DNA of 16,335 nt from Nitriliruptoraceae bacterium (GCA_007118045.1 SKTG01000200.1:1-16335); one strand, 5' to 3'. Positions 1-6,942 are shown, counted from the first letter of the stretch. Program-made: numbers and translations. Notes: generated by a model from the letters alone, not told the origin.

Positions 1-537
1 CTGGAGCGCTACCCGGCGCTGCGAGCCGAGCTCGGCGAGCTCGCCGCCCTGCTGGAGGACGGAGCGCCACACCTACCCACCGTGCTCAGCGACCTGCCCG
101 AGGTGCCGCTGCAGGCCCACGCCACCTACACCCGCAACGAGATCGCCGAAGCGTTCGGGCTCAAGGGTGGCGGCTGGATCACCGGTGTCCGTTACGACGA
201 GACCACGAACTCCGATCTGCTGCTCGTGACGTTGAACAAGACCGAGAAGCACTACACGCCGACCACGATGTACCGCGACTACGTGATCTCTCGCGACCGG
301 TTCCACTGGGAGTCACAGTCCAGCGCCTCACAGCACACGGGCGCGGGCAAGCGCTACCTCGAGCGTTCCTCACGTCCGCTGCTGTTCGTGCGGTTCGAAC
401 GCACCGAGCCGTACCTGTTCATCGGCCAGGGCGACCTGGAATCGGCAGAGGGCAACCGACCGATCGCGATCACCTGGAAGCTACGCACACCCCTGCCGGA
501 GGACGTCTTCCAGGCCGCGCGCCGCGTCGCCGGCTGA
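1..537 (+). CDS. C-terminal part of a DEAD/DEAH-box helicase with DUF3427 domain (5' end outside window)
   Basis: The reading frame is open from the first base to the TGA at 535-537, so 178 residues of a longer protein are visible. The segment matches what I know of DUF3427, the domain that ends a family of superfamily II helicases often fused to a phospholipase-D-like nuclease domain. Visible hallmarks are a YTRNEIAEAFG segment, then LLVTLNKTEKHYTPTTMYRDY, then FHWESQSSASQHTGAGKRY, a LLFVRFERT strand, and a closing ITWKLRTPLP. These follow the family order and reach its normal C terminus. The helicase motifs should lie upstream, outside the window. A GTG at 82 could be read as a start, but the coding sequence continues upstream without a stop, so an internal fragment is more likely. 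The role is probably nucleic-acid remodelling or defence; nothing here decides which. Confidence 0.85.
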   Translation: MERYPALRAELGELAALLEDGAPHLPTVLSDLPEVPLQAHATYTRNEIAEAFGLKGGGWITGVRYDETTNSDLLLVTLNKTEKHYTPTTMYRDYVISRDRFHWESQSSASQHTGAGKRYLERSSRPLLFVRFERTEPYLFIGQGDLESAEGNRPIAITWKLRTPLPEDVFQAARRVAG

Positions 538-547
538 CCGAGCTGGA

Positions 548-581
548 CCCGTTCCGGGGCGTGGCTTCGCTCACGAACGGG
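548..581 (+). terminator. Candidate terminator hairpin after the DUF3427 helicase gene
   Basis: CCCGTTC (548-554) pairs with GAACGGG (575-581), and GTG (561-563) pairs with CAC (572-574) just inside it. A small GC/TTC/GC cap closes the hairpin, and the 5' side carries a 6-base bulge. It begins 11 bases after the stop codon. No T tract follows, which is common for GC-rich actinobacterial terminators, so the call rests on position and pairing only. Confidence 0.4.
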
Positions 582-773
582 CCGGGAGCACCAGCAGGCA
601 GTCTCCGACGGTAGCGGTTGAACACCTCGGCATGGCGAAGAACCGGCCCGGAGCGCAAGCCGGCGGCCGTCGTGCCCCCGAGAATGCACCTCGCGAGGAC
701 CTTCGGCACTTCCTGGGACGCGGTCATGGGCGCAGAGTGGACACGCCTGAGCAGGCACGGACAGGAGACGACG

Positions 774-956
774 ATGAGTACCAACTCCGGTGCCGCCGCG
801 GGCGGAGGAGCGCTCTACGGTATGGGCATCTTCGGCGCCCTCGTGTACTTCTGGCAGCAGGCGGATGGGTTCGGGGAGCACCTGCTCGCCATCTTCCAGG
901 GTCTGTTCTGGCCGGCGTTCATGGTCTACGAGGCCTTCGGGGCGCTGGCCGGTTGA
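774..956 (+). CDS. Small two-helix membrane protein of unknown function
   Basis: This is a 60-residue protein. The ATG at 774 is preferred because an AGGAG ribosome binding site lies at 763-767, six bases upstream; longer in-frame starts lack one. After a Gly/Ala-rich N terminus there are two hydrophobic segments, about residues 14-27 (YGMGIFGALVYFW) and 37-58 (a FQGLFWPAFMVYEAF core), joined by a short polar QQADGFGEH loop. The aromatic-rich pattern, with GALVYFWQ and then WPAFMVYEAF, resembles small conserved membrane proteins I associate with actinobacteria, but I know of no assigned function. It stands alone between two helicase genes, with gaps of about 235 and 215 bases, so it is probably not co-translated with either. 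There is no catalytic motif. Confidence 0.75.
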   Translation: MSTNSGAAAGGGALYGMGIFGALVYFWQQADGFGEHLLAIFQGLFWPAFMVYEAFGALAG

Positions 957-1075
957 CCCTCCCGACGCCTACCTGGAGTCCCTGCTCGCCGGTGCTGAGC
1001 CGGGTGGCTCTGGCGTGTCGAGCCCGTGGTCAACCGCCTGGCGCCTCGGTCACGAGATCGCCGAAGCCGGCAGAC

Positions 1076-1091
1076 TCGAAGGAACGTTCCT
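1076..1091 (+). promoter_or_regulatory. Candidate LexA (SOS) box upstream of recQ-like gene
   Basis: TCGAAG-GAAC-GTTCCT matches the actinobacterial LexA operator layout TCGAAC-N4-GTTCGA at 9 of 12 defined positions, including the CGAA and GTTC cores. Its centre is also a 12-bp perfect palindrome (1080-1091). It lies 81 bases before the helicase start codon, a usual place for an operator. No clear -35/-10 pair is visible nearby. Binding is an inference. Confidence 0.4.
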
Positions 1092-1172
1092 GCGATGTGG
1101 GCCGCGTGCCGGACCTCCCGTCCCACACGGCATCCTGCCACCTGCGCGTCCGCCCGTGACCCGAGGACATCC

Positions 1173-3353
1173 GTGACCGCTCACAGCATCAGCCCTGCCA
1201 CCGGTGAGGCCGCCGCGACCCTGCTCCAGCAGCTCGCGGGCGCCGACGCGGCCCTACGCGACGACCAGACCACCGCCATCGGCGCGCTGGTCGACGACCG
1301 GCGACGCGTGCTGATGGTGCAACGCACCGGCTGGGGCAAGTCGGCGGTTTACTTCATCGCCACCCGGCTGTTGCGCGACCGCGGCGCCGGCCCGACCCTG
1401 CTGGTCTCGCCGCTGCTCGCGTTGATGCGGGACCAGCTCGCCGCCGCGCGTCGCATGGGGCTGACCGCGGAGACGGTCAACTCCACCAACGTCGAGGACT
1501 GGGAGGCGATCGAGGCACGGGTCGCGGCAGACGAGGTCGACCTGCTGCTGATCTCCCCGGAACGGCTCAACCATCCGAACTTCCGGCGCCGCATCCTGGA
1601 CACCATCGTCGCGTCCGCTGGCATGCTCGTGGTCGACGAGGCCCACTGCATCTCCGATCACGGTCACGACTTTCGACCCGACTACCGGCGGATCGCCGAC
1701 GTGCTCGTCCGCCTCGACACCGCTCGTGCCGAACCGGTCGCGGTCCTGGCCTGCACTGCGACGGCCACCGACCGCGTCGTCGCCGACGCCGCCGCCCAGC
1801 TCGCCGGTGGTCGTGAGGACGACACGCTGGTGCTGCGCGGCCCATTGTCGCGCGACACCCTGCAGCTCGCGGTGCTCGACCTCGACGACCACGAACGACG
1901 GCTCGCGTGGCTGACCACGTTCGTCCGCCAGCGCCGCCCGGTCGGTCGGGCCGGCATCATCTACACGCTCACGGTCGCGGCCGCTGAGGCCACCGCGGCT
2001 TGGCTGGCGTCCACCGGGATCGACGCGCTCGCCTACACCTCCCAGCTCGACGCCGATACCCGCCGCCAGGTCGAGGACGACCTGGCCGTCAACGCCTGCG
2101 ACGTGGTGGTGGCCACCACCGCTCTGTCGATGGGCTACGACAAGCCCGACCTGGGCTTCGTCGTGCACCTCGGTGCACCGTCGTCCCCGGTGGCCTACTA
2201 CCAGGCGATCGGCCGCGCGGGTCGCGCCGGGGACGTGCTCACCCCGGTGGTGCTGCTGCCCACCGGTCTCGACGAGACGTTGTGGATCCACTTCGACGAG
2301 GCCGGCGTCCCCTTGCCCGGCGAGGTCGACGCGATCCTGGCGGCGCTCGAGGGCGGCGGGCCCCGGTCGCTGCCGCAGCTGGAGATCGCCGTCAACCTGC
2401 GTCGCAGCCGGCTCGAGCTGCTGCTCAAGATCCTCGACGTCGAGGGTGTCGTCGAGCGGGTGACCGGTGGGGTGCAGGCCACCGGCGCCACCTACGTCCA
2501 CGATCACGATCGGTACGCGACCCTGCTGGCGGGCCGCCGCGCCGAACAGCAGATCATGCGTGAGTACCTGCGGGCGGCATCGACCGCGTCGTGCCGGATG
2601 CGGCTGTTGACCGGCGCGCTCGACGACCCGGGTGCTGCCGACTGTGGCCGCTGCGACGTGTGCACCGGCATGTCGGCCGACCTCGAGCTCGACCCGACGC
2701 TGGTGGACGCTGCCCGTGACCACCTGCGTGCCGCCGACGTGCTCGTGCCGGCACGCCGCCGGTGGCCGTCCGGGCTCGACCGGCTCGGCTTGGAGGAGCG
2801 CGGCAACATCGACGATGCCGAGCGTGCCCAGCCGGGCCGCGCGTTGGCCGACGGGGACACCTCCGGGTGGCGACAGCCGGTCGATACGTTGCTGCTCGCC
2901 TCGGCCGCCGGTCGCTGCGACACCGGGATCCCCGACGGTCTCGCCGACACCTTCGAGGAGGTCGTGGGCGGGCTCGTCGCCGTGCTCGCCCGTTGGGACT
3001 GGCCGGCTCGCCCGACCGTGATGGTGACCGGACCGTCACGGACACATGCGGGGTTGCTCTCGGCGCTCGCCAGCCGTCTCGCCCAGCTCGGACGACTGCC
3101 GCTGAACGAGCAGGTGCTGGTGCGGCCGGCCGACGCCGCGAGGCAGCACGAGCAGGCCAACTCGGCCCACCAGGCCGCGAACGCGCTCGCGTCGGTGCAG
3201 CTGGCCGGACCGGTGCCGACCGGACCGGTCCTGCTCATCGAGCCGGTACGCCGGTCGGGCTGGTCGGCGACGGTCGCCGCGCGGCGGCTCGCGCGGGCCG
3301 GGGCTGGGCCGGTACTGCCGTTGGTGCTGCGTGTGGGTGACCCGGTCGGCTGA
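1173..3353 (+). CDS. RecQ-family ATP-dependent DNA helicase with C-terminal phosphoribosyltransferase-like tail
   Basis: This 726-residue 3'-5' superfamily II helicase would act in DNA repair and recombination. GTG at 1173 is chosen because GAGGA (1163-1167) precedes it at proper spacing; an in-frame start at 1026 adds only a low-complexity Arg-rich stretch. Motifs in order: Walker A TGWGKS (52-57), DEAH box (155-158) followed by the RecQ signature CISDHGHDFRPDY, motif III CTATATD (194-200), and motif VI QAIGRAGRAG (344-353). Zinc-site cysteines 474, 491, 494 and 497 have the C-x16-C-x2-C-x2-C spacing of classical RecQ. No HRDC domain is apparent. Instead, the last ~120 residues resemble the PRTase-like tail of actinobacterial RecQ proteins, with a VLLIEPVRRSGWS core at 686-698. 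Two oddities: the usual Trp of the SQWGHDF aromatic loop is His163, and the acidic pair of the PRPP loop is Glu-Pro (690-691). Confidence 0.9.
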   Translation: MTAHSISPATGEAAATLLQQLAGADAALRDDQTTAIGALVDDRRRVLMVQRTGWGKSAVYFIATRLLRDRGAGPTLLVSPLLALMRDQLAAARRMGLTAETVNSTNVEDWEAIEARVAADEVDLLLISPERLNHPNFRRRILDTIVASAGMLVVDEAHCISDHGHDFRPDYRRIADVLVRLDTARAEPVAVLACTATATDRVVADAAAQLAGGREDDTLVLRGPLSRDTLQLAVLDLDDHERRLAWLTTFVRQRRPVGRAGIIYTLTVAAAEATAAWLASTGIDALAYTSQLDADTRRQVEDDLAVNACDVVVATTALSMGYDKPDLGFVVHLGAPSSPVAYYQAIGRAGRAGDVLTPVVLLPTGLDETLWIHFDEAGVPLPGEVDAILAALEGGGPRSLPQLEIAVNLRRSRLELLLKILDVEGVVERVTGGVQATGATYVHDHDRYATLLAGRRAEQQIMREYLRAASTASCRMRLLTGALDDPGAADCGRCDVCTGMSADLELDPTLVDAARDHLRAADVLVPARRRWPSGLDRLGLEERGNIDDAERAQPGRALADGDTSGWRQPVDTLLLASAAGRCDTGIPDGLADTFEEVVGGLVAVLARWDWPARPTVMVTGPSRTHAGLLSALASRLAQLGRLPLNEQVLVRPADAARQHEQANSAHQAANALASVQLAGPVPTGPVLLIEPVRRSGWSATVAARRLARAGAGPVLPLVLRVGDPVG

Positions 3354-3389
3354 CACACCCGGCCACCGGTCGTCCGCCGCCACGCGGTC

Positions 3390-4112
3390 TCACGAGTCAT
3401 CCTCGCTGACGGCGCGTTCCTGGCGTGATTCGAGGAAGAACGCCCCGACGGTCGCGGCGAGGGACGCGAACACCACGATCGCGTACGCGGAAAGCACGAT
3501 CGCCAGCAGCCGCCCGGCCAGGGTGACCGGTTCGTACACGAGGTTCGCGGCGATCCCGAGGTTCGCCGACCACCAGAGCGCGTCACCCAGCGAGTCGAGT
3601 GCGCCCGCCCGACCTCGCTCGAGGACGAACAGCAGCTGTCCGCTGCCGAACACCACGACCGCGGTCGCGGCCCCCAGGAACTGCAGGCGCCCCGTCAGCA
3701 GGCCCCTGGCCGTGCCGACCGCACGGTAGGAGGAGCCGACCACCCGGCTGGCCGGAAGCAGCCTGACCACCCGCAGAGCGCGAGCCAGGCGCAGCACGCG
3801 CAACAGCGGCAGGACGAGGAACAGCACCGATGGCCAGTGGCGTCGCAGGAAGCGGCCCGGATGCCCGGAGACCACGAGCTTGACGGCGAGTTCCAGGGCG
3901 AAGATCGCCCAGATCACGTTGCCGAGCAGCGCGAGACCGGGAGCTTGATCCGGCGGGGCGATCAGCTCGTAGGCGACCAGGCCGGCCCAGATCAGCGCGA
4001 GCACGGCCATGGGGATGTCGAGACGTCGCTCGAGCACGGTCGCGAGGCGCTCCCGAGGGGTCGGCTCATCATCCGGCTCGGGGTCGAGGGTCGTGGCGGC
4101 GTCGGTGGTCAT
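3390..4112 (-). CDS. Voltage-gated-type ion channel with non-canonical pore
   Basis: This 240-residue membrane protein has the six-helix plan of the voltage-gated channel superfamily. ATG at 4112 follows GAGGG (4119-4123) by six bases; the frame stays open far upstream but overlaps the acetyltransferase gene in another frame. Predicted segments: S1 about 33-52, S2 62-81 (with Glu74 and Lys78), S3 93-102, S4 103-119 with arginines at 105, 108, 111, 114 and 117, S5 145-163, pore helix starting DALWW (177-181), and S6 200-228. The S4 arginine ladder is intact, so voltage sensing looks preserved. The selectivity filter is not: where potassium channels have TVGYGD, this protein reads SANLGIAANLVYEPVT. 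Ion selectivity therefore cannot be assumed. It is convergent with recQ, 36 bases away, and lies 95 bases downstream of the acetyltransferase gene on the same strand. Confidence 0.8.
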   Translation of the reverse strand: MTTDAATTLDPEPDDEPTPRERLATVLERRLDIPMAVLALIWAGLVAYELIAPPDQAPGLALLGNVIWAIFALELAVKLVVSGHPGRFLRRHWPSVLFLVLPLLRVLRLARALRVVRLLPASRVVGSSYRAVGTARGLLTGRLQFLGAATAVVVFGSGQLLFVLERGRAGALDSLGDALWWSANLGIAANLVYEPVTLAGRLLAIVLSAYAIVVFASLAATVGAFFLESRQERAVSEDDS

Positions 4113-4162
4113 CGGTGTCCCTCGGTCTCCGTCCGGTTGCACCGGCCGCCGCCCTGGGTGCG

Positions 4163-4179
4163 GGTCGAGCGAGTCGACC
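4163..4179 (-). terminator. Weak hairpin between acetyltransferase and channel genes
   Basis: GGTCGA (4163-4168) pairs with TCGACC (4174-4179) around a five-base loop, 28 bases past the acetyltransferase stop. A second tiny inverted repeat, GGGTCGGACCC, lies beside it at 4185-4195. There is no T tract. It could attenuate read-through into the channel gene, but the stem is short enough to be chance in DNA this GC-rich. Confidence 0.25.
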
Positions 4180-4207
4180 GTGATGGGTCGGACCCGCGTC
4201 AGCGCCG

Positions 4208-4828
4208 TCAGCGGATGTCGGCGACCGGCTCGTCGGCTGGGGCCGGCTCGTCGAGCGTGCGCACGATACGGGCCGGGTTCCCGACGGCGACCACGTTCGC
4301 CGGGAGGTCCCTGGTGACCACGGCGCCTGCGCCGACGACCGTGTTGTCGCCGATCGTGACCCCGGGCAGCACGATGGCCCCACCCCCCAGCCAGACGTTG
4401 TCGCCGACCGCGATCGGCTCGGCGGCCTCCCACTTGTCCCGCCGCGGTCCCGCCTCGACCGGGTGGGTCGGCGTGAGCAGCTGCACGTTCGGGCCGATCT
4501 GGACGTCGTCGCCGATGGTGATTGCAGCGACGTCGAGCGCGACCAACCCGAAGTTCGCGAAGCACCGCGCCCCGATCCGCAGGTGGGCGCCGTAGTCGAC
4601 GTAGAGCGGCGGGCGCAGCTCCGTCTGCTCGCCGACGGCGCCGAGCAGCCGTTCGAGCAGCACGCGTCGCAGCGGCTGTTGCCGGGCGGTGGTGGCGTTG
4701 TAGGCCGCCATGAGGTCGAGCGCCGCCGAGTTCGCCTCGGCGAGCTCGGGATCGTCGGCGATGTACAGGTCGCCGGCGAGCATCCGCTCGCGCATCGATC
4801 GCGGATCGGCCTCCCGAGGTCCGTCCAT
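4208..4828 (-). CDS. maa: Sugar O-acetyltransferase, maltose/galactoside acetyltransferase family
   Basis: This 206-residue cytoplasmic enzyme is predicted to transfer acetyl from acetyl-CoA to a sugar hydroxyl. The N-terminal maltose-acetyltransferase domain is clear (RERMLAGDLYIADDPELAEAN, about 13-33). A left-handed beta-helix of hexapeptide repeats follows (ITIGDDVQIGPNVQL, then AVGDNVWLGGGAIVLPGVTIG and DNTVVGAGAVVTRDLPAN). The catalytic histidine is His122 in the TPTHP motif, and the C terminus has the standard GNPARIVRTL. Length is normal for the family. The ATG at 4828 has only a weak GAAGG element upstream; Met12 (start at 4795) is an alternative that better matches the usual N terminus. 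Family members act on many sugars and the natural substrate is often unknown, so Maa refers to the family only. The gene could be expressed with the channel gene 95 bases downstream. Confidence 0.9.
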   Translation of the reverse strand: MDGPREADPRSMRERMLAGDLYIADDPELAEANSAALDLMAAYNATTARQQPLRRVLLERLLGAVGEQTELRPPLYVDYGAHLRIGARCFANFGLVALDVAAITIGDDVQIGPNVQLLTPTHPVEAGPRRDKWEAAEPIAVGDNVWLGGGAIVLPGVTIGDNTVVGAGAVVTRDLPANVVAVGNPARIVRTLDEPAPADEPVADIR

Positions 4829-5002
4829 CTGCTCGAACCGCCTTCGTCGGTCGCCGGATCGCCCGCCGTCGCTCTCGTGGCAGCCTACGAGCCCGTGCCG
4901 AGCCCGCGTCTCGGGAGTTGGCGACGGTACAGGCAGGGCGCGTGCACCTCGGGGGTGCTCGCCATGACGAGAGCGTGACCCCCGGTCGGGCAGACCCGTG
5001 CC

Positions 5003-5674
5003 TCACTCGCCCCCGCAGGGCAACTCGAACAGCAGGGTGGTGATGAGATCGGCGGCTCGTTCCGGGCTGATCAGGTCGGGATCCTGCATGAGGCGCAGCG
5101 CCAGGCCCTCGATGAACAGCGAGTGGGCCAAGGCGATCTCTGCCGGTCCGAGTGCGCAGTCACGGCCTTCGACCTCGAGCCAGTGGTCGACGACGCCGCG
5201 GAGTCGCCCTTCGAGCTGACGTGGCCGTTGGCTGATCGCCGGGCGAAGGTCGGGGCGTTCCCGGAGGGCGTAGAGCAGGAACTCCATCGTCAACGTCCAC
5301 AACTGGATGGCGGTCAGTTCACCGCTGGCAGCGGGCGGCTCGTCATCCGCGCTGGACCGGGTCAACGCCGTGACGACACCCTGGATCCGTGCCCGGTGCT
5401 GCGCGCGAAGCTCAGCCGGGTCGTCCTCCTCGAGCAGCTGCTCGAGGCCGTTGCGTTGCACCTCCAGGTGGTCGTCGATGAGTGCGAGGAACAGCCCGTC
5501 CTTGCTGGCGAAGTTCCCGTAGACCGCCCCGGTGGTATAGCCGGCCCTCCGCGCGATCTCGCTCACCGTGGCCCCGTGGTAACCCTTCGAGGCGAAGATC
5601 TGCGCGGCGGCGACGAGCAGCTGCCGTCGGGTCCGGGCCTGGCGCTCCTGACGGCTCAGGATCGGCTCGCTCAT
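5003..5674 (-). CDS. TetR/AcrR-family transcriptional regulator
   Basis: This 223-residue DNA-binding regulator has a classical TetR N-terminal domain: a helix from about residue 8 to 30 (RQARTRRQLLVAAAQIFASKG), then the helix-turn-helix at about 36-56 (TVSEIARRAGYTTGAVYGNF) and the family's FASKDGLF segment. The rest is the divergent ligand-binding and dimerisation domain, so the ligand cannot be told. ATG at 5672-5674 follows a GAGGACAGG purine stretch. The gene is divergent from the CPBP protease gene 177 bases away, and the gap carries a 44-bp composite palindrome beside the protease start. TetR proteins commonly repress a divergent neighbour and themselves, so control of the protease gene is the simplest guess. 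It ends 174 bases before the acetyltransferase start on the same strand, so read-through is possible. Confidence 0.93.
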   Translation of the reverse strand: MSEPILSRQERQARTRRQLLVAAAQIFASKGYHGATVSEIARRAGYTTGAVYGNFASKDGLFLALIDDHLEVQRNGLEQLLEEDDPAELRAQHRARIQGVVTALTRSSADDEPPAASGELTAIQLWTLTMEFLLYALRERPDLRPAISQRPRQLEGRLRGVVDHWLEVEGRDCALGPAEIALAHSLFIEGLALRLMQDPDLISPERAADLITTLLFELPCGGE

Positions 5675-5786
5675 GGGCTGCCTGTCCTCGGTCGTGCTCG
5701 CGGTGGTCCGGCTTCGACGTTCCGGGTCGCTGGACGATCGTGGTCCCGGCGGCGGCGGAGCGCCCGACCGAGCCCCATGGCGCCGG

Positions 5787-5815
5787 TTGACGTGTTAGCG
5801 AGGCTCTGAGATATT
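5787..5815 (+). promoter_or_regulatory. Candidate promoter for the CPBP protease gene
   Basis: TTGACG (5787-5792) is a good -35 match, and GATATT (5810-5815), 17 bases further, matches the -10 consensus at 4 of 6 positions. The -10 lies inside the left arm of the palindrome, so a bound repressor would block it. A second -10-like TAGACT at 5835-5840 would give an almost leaderless transcript, but I see no -35 for it. Confidence 0.45.
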
Positions 5816-5848
5816 ACTCGTTATCTGGATAACGTAGACTATCTCAGA
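5805..5848. promoter_or_regulatory. 44-bp composite palindrome, likely operator of the TetR regulator
   Basis: Two nested inverted repeats share one centre: TCTGAGATA (5805-5813) with TATCTCAGA (5840-5848), and CGTTATC (5819-5825) with GATAACG (5828-5834) around a TG spacer. The five bases between inner and outer arms are not symmetric. This is one of the few AT-rich spots in the window. It begins inside the predicted -10 region and ends three bases before the protease ATG. The 16-bp inner repeat alone is the size of a TetR dimer site; the outer arms could hold a second dimer. No T tract follows, and its position does not suit a terminator. Confidence 0.65.
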
Positions 5849-5851
5849 TCC

Positions 5852-6700
5852 ATGGTGCATCCGAACCTCTCGCGGTACCTCTGTTGGACGCTCGGGATCT
5901 CCTTCGCGGTCGGGCTCCCCGTCGCGGCCGCGAGCCACGGCCTGCTCGCCGTCGATCTGCCGATCGAGCTGATGCTGGTCCTGCTCGTCAGCCCCGCCGT
6001 GGTCGCGATCGGCCTGGTCGCCGCCGGCGGTGGCTCGGCTGCCGTCCGCCGTCTCCTGTGGCGGCAAGGGCTCCGCCCGCCGGCGAGGTGGTGGGTGGTC
6101 GCGCTGATCACGCCCTTCGCGATCAACGCCGTCGCCCTGCTCGCCCACGCGATCGGTGGTGGCACGCCCCCGGAGCTACCCGGAGCTCCGGCGCCCGAGC
6201 AGCAGGTGGTCCCGGTCTGGCTGCTACCCCTGGTGTTCATCGCCTACAGCGCTGCCGAGGAGGCGGGCTGGCGTCGCTACGCCCTGCCGCGGTTGCAGGC
6301 GCGCACGAGCGCACTGACGGCCAGCGTGCTGCTCGGCCTCGTCTGGGCCGTGTGGCACCTGCCGCTGCATCTGGTCGCTGGGTCGACCCAGGGGAGTATC
6401 GGATACCCCTCGTACGTCGTGGGCACCATCGCCACGAGCGTGGTGTTCACCTGGCTGTACAACAGCAGCGGTGGCAGCCTCGCGACGGTCGTGCTGCTGC
6501 ACGCCAGTGCCCAGGCCAGCTACGTCGTGCTACCGGTGCTGCCCTCGGTCACGGGGGCCACGACCACCTACGAGCTGGCCGTCACCGCCAAGGTGCTGCT
6601 CGCCATCGTGCTGATCGCGACGTTCGGCGCGCGTGAGCTGTCCCGTTCGCCTCGGCAGACCGACGGACCAACGACCCGTCCGATAGCGCCGATGGCGTGA
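5852..6700 (+). CDS. CPBP-family intramembrane metalloprotease (CAAX protease/Abi family)
   Basis: This 282-residue multi-pass membrane protein has the signature of the CPBP family, relatives of eukaryotic CAAX prenyl proteases that cleave within or near membranes. The first motif is EExxxR at E136-E137-AGW-R141, followed by RYALPRLQAR. The second is the WHLPLH segment with His169 and His173, and the third is LLHASAQ with His217, where a Gln sits at the usual Asn position. At least six hydrophobic helices are visible, starting at about residue 10. The C-terminal ~20 residues are polar. ATG at 5852 must be close to the true start because the first helix begins almost at once, yet no Shine-Dalgarno sequence precedes it, so a leaderless or SD-independent start is likely. 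Substrates of these proteins are mostly unknown; roles in bacteriocin immunity or envelope maintenance are known for relatives. The divergent TetR gene is the likely regulator. Confidence 0.88.
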   Translation: MVHPNLSRYLCWTLGISFAVGLPVAAASHGLLAVDLPIELMLVLLVSPAVVAIGLVAAGGGSAAVRRLLWRQGLRPPARWWVVALITPFAINAVALLAHAIGGGTPPELPGAPAPEQQVVPVWLLPLVFIAYSAAEEAGWRRYALPRLQARTSALTASVLLGLVWAVWHLPLHLVAGSTQGSIGYPSYVVGTIATSVVFTWLYNSSGGSLATVVLLHASAQASYVVLPVLPSVTGATTTYELAVTAKVLLAIVLIATFGARELSRSPRQTDGPTTRPIAPMA

Positions 6701-6892
6701 CCCGGAGGGTCCCCGTCCCGGCTGCACGATCCGGCGCCTCGCCCCCCGCACCCCCGACGTCGCCGGTCGGCCCTGGTCGGCCGATGCGGCATGGTGTTGC
6801 TCGTTGCGGAGGTCCTCCAAGCTCGGGTCGAGTTCCCCTGCCGAGGTGCCCGAGCGAGCCGGAGGATGGTCGGTCCCCTACCGCCCGGCACA

Positions 6893-6915
6893 TCAGGGGT
6901 GCGAGGTGCCCCTGA
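6893..6915 (+). promoter_or_regulatory. Inverted repeat upstream of the alpha/beta hydrolase gene
   Basis: TCAGGGG (6893-6899) and CCCCTGA (6909-6915) form a perfect 7-bp stem. Two wobble pairs and one C-G pair extend it inward to a GAG loop. It ends 27 bases before the hydrolase start codon. It could be an operator, a leader hairpin or a late terminator for the protease gene 193 bases upstream; position favours a leader or operator. The rest of the 6701-6942 gap shows no clear promoter. Confidence 0.35.
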
Positions 6916-6942
6916 CGTTCGGGCACTGGAGCGTGAGCGGTC

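Noticed and set aside
632..773. Plus-strand frame starting at 632 as a gene ahead of the small membrane protein
   Set aside because: Arg/Pro/Gly-rich shadow without a ribosome binding site; it runs out of frame through the well-supported gene at 774-956.
1254..2723. 489-codon open frame on the minus strand, antisense to recQ
   Set aside because: Low-complexity Gly/Arg/Asp/His-rich translation, no recognisable motif, and full overlap with a motif-rich helicase. It is a typical shadow frame in GC-rich DNA.
4113..5006. The channel reading frame stays open far upstream, giving a 538-codon frame
   Set aside because: The upstream part is Arg/Ala/Pro-rich low complexity and overlaps the well-supported acetyltransferase gene in another frame. 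ATG at 4112 has a ribosome binding site and begins a proper channel protein.
5805..5848. The nested palindrome as an intrinsic terminator
   Set aside because: It lies between divergent genes immediately before a start codon, is AT-rich and has no T tract. An operator fits better.
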